A DNA stretch of 64,000 nucleotides from Casuarina equisetifolia (lineage: Eukaryota > Streptophyta > Magnoliopsida > Fagales > Casuarinaceae). Location of the stretch: NCBI GenBank assembly GCA_028551475.1, contig CM052357.1:9843931-9907930 (forward strand). The letters are read 5' to 3'. The notes below the pieces were generated by a model. It had not been told where the DNA came from and ran no database searches. It saw only the letters and a program-made list of their open reading frames with translations. The first letter of the stretch is position 1; every line of letters begins with the position of its first letter. Shown here piece by piece: positions 55,011-64,000 of this stretch. The translations under genes were made by a program, and so were the position numbers.

Positions 55011-58000
55011 TCATAGCTTGGAGGAATGAGCTGTGGATTTACTCAAGGCAACCGCAGTCTTTGAACCGGACGGGCGTCCAAGATACTTGGAGATAAAATT
55101 CCCAGCCAACATGAGCTTCCCAAGATCCACATTTGTCTTCACGCCGAGTCCATTTAGCATATAAACAACATCCTCAGTTGCGACATTTCCAGAAGCACCC
55201 ATGGCATATGGGCAACCCCCAAGACCAGAAACCGATGAATCCACTGTGCTAATCCCCATCTGCAAACGAGACGAATAATAATAGGATTGACTTTCAAAAC
55301 TTTGGAGAATAGCTTCAACCAAGAGAAACAACTGGCTTTCACAAAGAATAAGCTTAATCAAATCATTTCAAGTCCGTCCTAACTCCAGAGTATGATTGGC
55401 ATCACGAATGATTTTGTTGTGATGAAGAATTATGATGAAAACATTACCTGGAGAGATGCTAATATATTCGACAGGGCTTGACCGTAAGTGTCATGAAAGT
55501 GGACACCAAGATTATCAACAGGGACAACACCCAAAACAGCTTCAAGCATTGGAATGACAGTACCTGGCCATATAAAAATACTTAACATCACAAGGATTCG
55601 TGTCTAGTAAATAATAATTTCATATAGTTTTCAATAGTTGCAAATCAATTGCAACTCAAAAATGATGTATAGTGTATACTTCAACTAGACAGATTAAATT
55701 AAATATCAAGATAACACGGGTTTGCACGAATTGAGTTAACACGGATAACCTCCATAAGGGCTCAACACAGGTAACACGATTATGCCAAGAATGTGGCTAA
55801 TCCATGCAGAGAACTTAAAGTCTCACCTCCCAGATCCTAATGTAGCAAATAGGGAATAGTTCATCATGATTTGCAGAAAGGAAAACACCTAAATAACAAG
55901 TTCCTTCAAGAAATAAGAAGCCATATTACTCATTTTTCTAGAAGAATAACCCTTTCTTTTCTGACAAAGTCTTCCAACCTGAATCTATATTTTCAGTAGG
56001 TTTCTAAGTTGATAAGAGTAAATCAGTATGATTTGTAATCCCAATTGTCTTTTGAAGAAATTAAAAAAGAAAAAGAAGATAATCACAAAGCTAGTTCTTG
56101 TCAGCAGCTTTCAGAGATCACATCCATACAAGGTATATACTCTTCAGGCCACCGGTGCAATTCACACCGCTCTAGTGGCTATCAATATCTCCAGGACATC
56201 TCTTTTCGAATTCCAAAACTTTAAAAACACTTTTCCAGCAGGAGCCTATTTTTTCATAAACGTCGCATTTAGCTGAGCTGTTGAAGTCTAGAAACCAAGG
56301 ATCAAATCCTTCTGACACCAAATAGCCTCGAAACTTAATGGTAGACTGCTTTCGTGGAAAGGAAGAGAAAAATCAGAATTTCATCATCTCATAACATCAT
56401 ATTTCCATGATCATCACTTCATTCATTTTCCCTATATTTAATGTTCAGATGGCCTAGAATAGAGATTATTATAATACCAAGCCATGTCAATCAGTCCTGA
56501 CGTAGCAATAGGGCAGTTTTGGTAGAGGTAAGCCTCTAGAGTTGAACAGCCCAAAATATCTATATTCACTCTCTCTCTTTTGCTTCCAATATTTTCCTAT
56601 TTTCCTATTTCATTTGTACATCTGAACAAAGCATCAGTCACTTTTCTTCTTTTACCATCACCATGATAACCCTCCACGCAACTTCACTCATTCCTTGCCC
56701 AACCTTCACTACAACTGGTACTAAACAACTAATCTCAAAGTCAGATCAGTGACATAAAGAATGTTCTGATTTGAAACTTCAATTGTGGTGACCTCTCACA
56801 TGTCACCATATACATTCAATATCTCTCGCTTGTGCAGCTAAGCATGTATACACATCACCAAGTTCTTTTCACCTGCCACATGCACATTGATTGAACTTAG
56901 GTTACCTGATTCAATCAATGCACAATAGTCAGCCCCATTGCTTTCAACTCAGTCAGCCAAATTATTTCTAGCTCATTAGTTGGCCCTTTATTGCCTCATA
57001 ATGTTCAAAGTTAACAGCCCATCAAGACCAAGTTGTAATCCCAGTTAACAGCCCATCTTATCACCAATCAGCCCAATCAACTAGCTAGTTCAACCGCGAC
57101 CAATTGCCACTGGCAGCGTTTGTCACCACAGTTAGCACTTACCAGTGTCTTCCAGTCATCATCCCCAATAACCATCAGCATTCCGATTCACCACAGGATC
57201 CTACGCTCCTTCAGCTCTGCCATGTCCCTTGCCACTGTTCACCACTATCACTAGCAGCCTTATAACTATCATCTCCAACTGCTGATGGGCATATCCAGCC
57301 AATACATCAAGCACCTCCATCCATACCATCAGGAACTATCACCTCCCACTAACCTAACAACCAACGTCAATCAACTCTGAAACTATCATTTTCATTCATA
57401 TGACTGCCACTACTTTATAACCTTCACTGCCATGACCAATAGTCCCAGCTTAATTGGAAAAGTTAAAAAGTGGAGAAACTCATTAAGCCAATTCATAGCA
57501 AGTCAGCTCAATCCAAAATATAAAAATAGAGAAAAGAGAAGATAGACAACTCACTGACTCTAATTGATATAAGTGGACTTAATTGAAAAACGAAAATTTT
57601 CTCTAGAAACGGAAAACAAAATTGCCACTGCTATCTTTCCAAACTCAGGCGTGCACCACAAGTTTGAGGAATATGTTAGAATCCATATGATTTCTCTGGA
57701 TAACTAAATTGAATTATTAACATATTAAATAATATAAAAATTAATCATGTAAAACGAAATATAGATTTGATTATAAACATTTGATCATTACATTGTCATT
57801 TTTGCGTTCATTAAACCCACAGAAAGGCATTGTTACTCTAACCAAGCCTATAGGGTCCAAATGTAGCTCATAGGACAACTGCCGGCGGATGTGGACCTCT
57901 AAAGTTGAACCACCACAAAGTTCAGTGCTCACTCTTTTCTTTGTTACGCCTCAATTACTTGCTTGTTTTTCTATTTCTTTTTAGAACTCCAATACATACA

Positions 58001-61000
58001 AGCTAAGCTGGATGCCAAATAAAGAAATCTAACAAGGAAGATCACCTTCAATGAATCTAATATGTTTTTCAGCTTACTTGACATGTTACTCTATTTAGGA
58101 ATATTTAATTTCAACTTCCCATAAGCCTTTCCCCATCAACATTTTCATTAGAGAACATTGAACTCAATGACTTCCCTCTTCCCTGATGGCCTTCAAGTAC
58201 AATCTCCAATCAATTCCTCCAAGCATGGGAAGTGGAAAAAGGTTTTATACTTCAATCCATGATCACCCTGTAAAACCAGCAACTCAAGCTACATTTTTTT
58301 CCACCACCAAAGAATCAAGGGATTTGAACATACTTGCTTAGACTTATGGTGGCCATATGACAAGGGACACTGACAGAGGCTCACGACAGAGCCCTATGAT
58401 GCAGAAGTCTCACGTACAGTTGCCCGAAGAGGGAGTGACTACCAACTGCACTGGACCTTAGACCAGGCATTCTTGACCTTGTCAAATTCAAAGCAGCCAT
58501 CACTGTACTGGACCTTTGAGCTATTTTTTCGCAGTACGTCTCCTGCAGAATCGTTTCTCAAGCACTTAACATTTTGATTCTTACCTCTACCTCCAGTCCT
58601 CGCTCCCTTCATCATAAGAATCACAGAGCTTTTTGTTTTTTGGTCTCTTAACTATCCTGTCAAATAAGATAGGTGCAAAAATGGTATACGGTTTAAGTCA
58701 ATGAATATATTCTAAAAGATCTTGGTCTTAATCTTCCTAGAGCTCCTTCCACAGAATGATTTTCAGATCTACTTCAGCAACTTCTCACCTGCCACGTAAT
58801 CCCCCATGCTCTATTTTTTTCCCCTTTATTTTTCAGACCTAATTCAACAAAATTGTCATAAGCTAAGATCTTGAGGTCAGGTCCATTTATTAGAACCTAA
58901 CACTCATATCTCAATCCATTTAATAAAATAAAAACAAGTATTTGAAATGCAAGCCAGAACCCAATATGGCAACACTAAAACAAACATTGGAAATGATAAA
59001 ATAGAAGGCAGTTTTAGAGGTTACCAGGAGTACCAACACCAATTGTATCACCCAGGGAAATTTCATAGCAACCCATATCACAAAGCTCTCTAGCCACGTA
59101 TGCTACTTTTGTTGGGGGTACCAATCCCTCCACTGGACATCCCACAACACATGATATATATCTACCAAGATAAGAAAGTATTACATCAGTCAAATTATTG
59201 ACACAAAGGAACTGTAAGAAAAGGAGAAAGCTTTAGTTTTGCCATAAAGGAGATTTCAAAACTAAATATAAGTTTCCAGAAAATTCAAGCTTTAGTTAGT
59301 CCCAAAACCATAAAAATCACCAACATAATGGTTCTGAAACAGATATATATATAAAAGCTGTATCTAACATATTGGCATTTCGAAAATAGTAAAGATAAAG
59401 TCACATAGAAGATTGTGCTCGTGTCTGAAGCCAACCCAGCAATGCCCAGGTCGCTGCTATGCTGAATTTATTTTTGTGTTAGGTTCAAGGCTGGCAAAGC
59501 ATAAACCATGAAAGCTATTCAGATCTGTTAGGTGCCATCACGAGAGAACCAGGATTTATTGGGATCTTATACACAAATGTGTTATCTTCCTTGGGTAGGT
59601 GAACCGGATTGGAGAATATTAGGATTATAAAAATATCCTAGAAGAATGATGTTTTAGCTGGTCCCCTCTATTTGGCATGTCAAACTAAGATAAAAGGCAA
59701 TGCCCTGGAGTCTTTTCCAAAATGTATGGCCCAGTGATCCTTCACCTACTCATGAATCTGGGCTAAGGATGAAAACATCAACCAAAATCCTTGCCAATGA
59801 GTTAATTTTTCAGAACCTACAGCAAGCCTCTGGACTATCTATCCTCTCGTCCAGTCCCTTGGCCACTTCCTCGAATAACAACCTATGCAATTGAGGAAAC
59901 CATAAAATCTTCAAATGCAAAACCTTGTAGGGACCTCTAAGCCAGCTTGTATTTGCAATATTCCTGAAGTCCAACGTAATAAAATGTTGATCCATTCCTT
60001 AGTTGAGTGAAAAGAAACCATTTCCACTAAAGCTGCCTTAAAGATACTAACATAAATAAGAAGCAAAGGAAGAGTAAGCAGTAGAAGGAAAAAATGGTGT
60101 CTAGGAGTTGCTTGGATCCAAAGGATAGTATTCAGCTCTTCCACTGTCTAGGAGCTCGTTGGATCTAAAGGGCAGCATTCAGCTCTTCCACTAACTAGAA
60201 AAATAAAAAATTAAAAAATAATAGAAGTAGTTCAATATGATCAATAAAATGAACCACATTCAAGAAATTCAAAATCTTCAGACTAAAACTGACTTTCTGG
60301 CCAACCATAACAAATCACAGCATCCACAAGTTTCCAATAATTTGAAAGAATTTAATGGAAATATAAGCTGTTTTAATACTTCAAAATGTACATTGGTTGA
60401 AAGGGCCTCTACTTGAAGATCAGAATGTCTTCTTCAAGCAAGCCGAGGATAGGAATATTGAGACACTTGATGGATTTTAACAACTGCTTATTTCAAGTTT
60501 TTATTCTTTACATGACCTAATACTTGAACCCTAGAAGATCTAGGGAATCCATTGTCCTTATGACACAATATAAATATTATTAGACAGATACGTAGGGTAG
60601 CAACAAGAGTTGGAGATCTTACCCACGAACAGGAATTGAGACTTCGTAAGCAGCAAGAGCAACAAGACGGTAACGGCTAAGGCTTTCTTCAATGGTACAG
60701 TTAATATTTGATTTCGAAAAAGACTCAGATGCTGAGGCAAAGATGGCTACTTCCTTGGCTCCAGCAGCAACAGCTGCTCCAAAACCCTAGAGGAAAGCAG
60801 TACAACAACGAGAAATTCCCTCCATTCAGATTCTCGGTCAAACTATAACTCTATATTTACTACTAAAGAACACTTACTTTAAGATTAGGAGTTAAGACAG
60901 GAAATCTAGCACTTTCAACATTGCGAATTGCTTCCATTACATCCTTGGCATCTGCTAGCTAATTCAAAAACAAAATAGTTCCAAAAGGAAGTATTTAGTT

Positions 61001-62235
61001 TACATGGGAGAATCCCCTCTTTCAGCGATAGAAAAGCACATCAACTCCAAAATCCAAACAACCAACCTACACATGTGAAGAATGGAACCCAAACCATACA
61101 TTCAACGAAGACTTGTAAGTTGAAGATGCTAAATGAAAGTAACTCGTACAGACTTCTAATTTCAAAGGTGACAGCACAAGGTAGAAAATCATATTGAAAC
61201 AAAGAAGAGAAGAAAAGAAAACCAAATTATATATCTTCTTCAAACTAGAAGTTATATGAGACAATCATTTTCCAGATACGAATACATACCTGTGGTACCC
61301 ATTTTGGAGAAACAAAACTCGTGGCCTCAACAACAGGCAATCCAGAAGAGACTAGCCTCTTTATCAACTCAACCTTTACAGAAGTGGGCACAATTTGCTT
61401 CTCATTTTGCAATCCATCCCTTGGACCAACTTCCACTATCTTCACATATCCAGGAATACTTCCAAGAAACTGCAGTATCATAAATAGTTTTACAAAAAAC
61501 AACTTCTGTAAAGCGGAGAAAAACTATCTGAATGGAATTTGTAAATACATCAAAGGGTATATCAAAATAGTTATAAGAAAATGATTCCTGATAACGTCAA
61601 ACCAGAACCAGAGTTGGTTATAAGAGAAGTACACACTCAGGATAAATGCTCTAAAGTATATCCTATTCATTGTGGGAACAACTACAGAACCGATGACCCA
61701 TCCACCTCTTGTCTCTTAGAATGTAATTTCCAGATAAAGATGCAGAGTTAACAAGCAAAGTTTATAGAGGGTTTGATGCACCTTGCTGTACCCTCCTGTG
61801 AACTTATCATTGCAATGGGAGCCATAGTGACGATTTGCCAAACACCAAGCATCATGAGCATTACCAAGGACTTGATGATTCCAACCCCCGCTCGGAAGCC
61901 CCCCATTAACAGTATCTCCCTGAGACAAATTCCTTGTTCGCTCACTCCATAAATATGGTTCTCTTATGTCCTTGTGGCTGAAAACAACATATTTGTTATT
62001 CCATCAACTTAAATTATCAAGCAAAGTATTGACATCAATAAAATAAACAAGAACATTTAGTGACATCCAACCTTGTACTAGCTGCGGCCACGCAACCACT
62101 AGAAGAAAACCTCCCCACCGTATCAATTCCGATGCCTGAGAGCATTCTTGGAAGAAGTTTTTGCAGCAAAATCACAGTACTCAACTGAAATTTATTCAAA
62201 ACCCCCGCTGCACGCATTCCATCAACAGCCCACAT
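55011..62235 (-). CDS. HMGCL: Hydroxymethylglutaryl-CoA lyase, mitochondrial type (428 aa)
   Basis: Cleaves 3-hydroxy-3-methylglutaryl-CoA to acetoacetate and acetyl-CoA, the last step of leucine breakdown. Eight exons: 62235-62072, 61977-61782, 61469-61290, 60958-60878, 60786-60623, 59161-59025, 55563-55448 and 55259-55011. All join in phase. The N-terminal 120 residues are variable and may include a mitochondrial presequence. The catalytic domain starts near residue 127: [16 protein letters not shown] (catalytic Arg137, metal-ligand Asp138), [13 protein letters not shown], the metal ligands in [10 protein letters not shown] (His329, His331), the reactive Cys362 in [12 protein letters not shown], and [12 protein letters not shown] 62235 is the first in-frame ATG after an upstream stop; ATG 62217 or 62145 are alternatives. 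The exon 2/3 joint has a second in-phase option (see the findings). Intron 6 is 3.5 kb long. Length fits plant enzymes (430-470 aa). Confidence 0.93.
55564..59024. other. Long intron 6 of the HMG-CoA lyase gene
   Basis: This 3.46 kb intron contains no recognised gene. Blocks around 56500-56600 and 57880-57960 (CCTCTAGAGTTGAAC/CCTCTAAAGTTGAAC, then TTCACTCTCTCT/CTCACTCTTTTC) resemble each other. The open frames at 56028-56276 and 58439-58624 are not supported as genes. The intron was probably lengthened by old repeats. Confidence 0.6.
60100..60193. repeat. 47-bp tandem duplication in HMG-CoA lyase intron 5
   Basis: TCTAGGAG followed by TTGGAT, AAAGG and CAGCTCTTCCACT begins at 60100 and again at 60147. 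The copies differ at a few positions. Confidence 0.85.
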
Positions 62236-64000
62236 GACTTGTCGCTTGAACAAACTATTCAACTCCCGCCTGATTCAAGGTCTCTGACTCTAGCAAAAGA
62301 AAGGGACATAAATGCTTATGGGTCACAAGGGAAATTCTTGAAATTACAAACTGTTCGTATAAAGACATTGACCTGTAGAACTTGCATTTTTATTTTACTT
62401 TTTCAGTTATCATTTATCTAGTTTCGTTCTGCAGCATAGTGGATACAAGCACAAGTCTCTGACAATTGATAATTTGATCCTGAAAAGTCAAGAGCCGTAA
62501 ACAGAAGTAGAGTTTACGAAAACTATTTCATCCGATTGAATTACCTGTGAATCGTACTTCCAAAGACCAACAATACTCTTGAATCTCGCAGGTTTCATAA
62601 AAAAGCTTTCACGAACACAAAAGGCATTTCATCAAACAAGTTGTGAGTTTTTTCGGACAATCAACAAGCGATACTCTAACACCGTCACAAGAGGGCAGAG
62701 TATTTCAAAACTACTTCAAAGTGTTTCAAAAATGGAAATACGTTTGGATAATTCTGAACCTGACAAAACAACGAAGCAGAGACAGAGTCGTGACGCAGTT
62801 GCCAGGCGATTCCAGGAACGTTTTTAATTATATACATGTTCGATTAACATATTTAGATGGAAAGTTGAAAGGTTGAAATAACTGGCAAACGCCATGAGCA
62901 TAATCTGCGTATCCTTGTTTTGGAGAAAAAAATAATTGGAATCCTATGGAATTCCAACCAAATCAATTGAAAATAGATGGATACCCTCTTCCTTAAAGGA
63001 TCAGGAGAATGTTCCTAAAACTAAAGTAAAACACCGAACGGGAAAAAAAAATAATAAGAGTCAATTCTAAACATAATTTCTTACCATGATAGAAAATTAA
63101 TAGAAATATTTATAAGATTGAAATCTTAAATTTTTTCTTCATGGAGACTGATATCCAAGTTTCAATCACAAAAAAGTTCTCCTCTTCTTCTTCTTTCTCC
63201 TTATTTCCTAATACAAAAATATAAGTCTTAACTAATATAATTAGATTTTGGACTCCTAATGCAACCAATATAAAACCTAAAGTAAATACTCAAAACTCAA
63301 GCTTAACAAATCAATGTAAGATAATCATATTCTTAACACTCCCTCTCTCATGTAGATTGATAAAAGTCCAACTTATTAAAGGCCAATACGAGGGAGGACA
63401 AAGGACCTTATCATGTAAGATTTCAATCCAAAATCAATTAATAATGGGCAAAGAGACTTAACATTATATAAAGTATGAGATTTATGCCCAACTAATTGAT
63501 GCGGGATAACTACATCATTAACAAATCTTCGTTTGGTACAAGTTGGAGTCATAAGAAATTATAAATGGTTTGTGTCAACTTTTTATGTTGGGTTTTAAGA
63601 ATATTTTTAAAAAATATCTCTTAAAGAAATATGAACACTAAATATTTCATAAAATACACAAATCATTGAAGGGTTTTTCTATCGTCACTACTAATTGACA
63701 CCACTTTCAGGACTTTTGGGCCCAGGAATTTGACGTACAAGAAGTGGATATTGTACTATTACCGGACATGTCCAGCGTTAAGGGCATTTAGAAGATGTGG
63801 TAGTTCAGAGGTAAAAGTGAAGCTGCAAAAGCAAACGCTTCCTATTCCCGTGAGGCGACATTTTTTCAGTACAAATATCAATATCTAGCAAAGAATGACG
63901 TGATTTTATTAGCTTATCATTTATTATTTATCTAGATTTCTTATTTAAGATATGTCTCATTTAGGTTGTTTCAGTCTTTTGAACTCTAGATCTTTGATTT
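62236..64000. other. Upstream flank of HMG-CoA lyase and intergenic DNA
   Basis: The first few hundred bases hold the promoter and leader of the lyase gene; I could not fix a TATA box. The frames at 62579-62827 and 62643-62876 overlap and have no family resemblance. Beyond 63000 the sequence is AT-rich, with repeat-like stretches (63330-63500) and no gene. Confidence 0.5.

Noticed and set aside
62579-62876. Two overlapping plus-strand frames upstream of HMG-CoA lyase
   Set aside because: Overlapping frames without recognisable motifs; more likely leader or promoter DNA.

Overview
This 64 kb window is nuclear DNA of a flowering plant. The genes are split by GT-AG introns (some several kb long), the intergenic DNA is AT-rich and full of decayed Ty1/copia retrotransposons, tRNA-derived SINEs and tandem repeats, and every recognisable protein is of a plant family. 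A woody eudicot such as grapevine (Vitis) fits best, but that is inference; no marker in the window proves the species.

Layout. 1-4.5 kb: gene-poor, with a SINE and an 84-bp tandem repeat. 4.49-7.10 kb (+): the C-terminal part of an ankyrin/PGG-domain membrane protein (ITN1/ACD6-like), apparently missing its N-terminal ankyrin exons and carrying a frame break. 9.63-12.59 kb (-), 20.75-23.51 kb (+) and 29.28-31.92 kb (+): three paralogous ten-exon serine carboxypeptidase genes of the SCPL45 type, all with intact frames (476, 460 and 456 aa). A degenerate copia element and a second SINE lie between the first two. 32.95-36.78 kb (-): a three-exon mitochondrial-type 10 kDa chaperonin gene, convergent with the third carboxypeptidase. 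38.3-42.4 kb: decayed copia material (-) with fragmented LTR-like repeats. 42.4-48.8 kb: repeats and unrecognised open frames. 49.01-49.26 kb (+): a single-exon CLE signalling peptide gene close to the CLE16/CLE17 type. 50.6 kb (-): one candidate cysteine-rich exon. 55.01-62.24 kb (-): an eight-exon hydroxymethylglutaryl-CoA lyase gene. The rest is intergenic.

The genes do not form a pathway. The only functional cluster is the carboxypeptidase trio: two close tandem copies plus one diverged inverted copy. The inverted copy has two unusual substitutions in otherwise conserved active-site motifs. I found no clearly new multi-gene system. The best leads are the altered carboxypeptidase, the CLE peptide variant, the chaperonin exon junction, and a few unassigned coding-like stretches.
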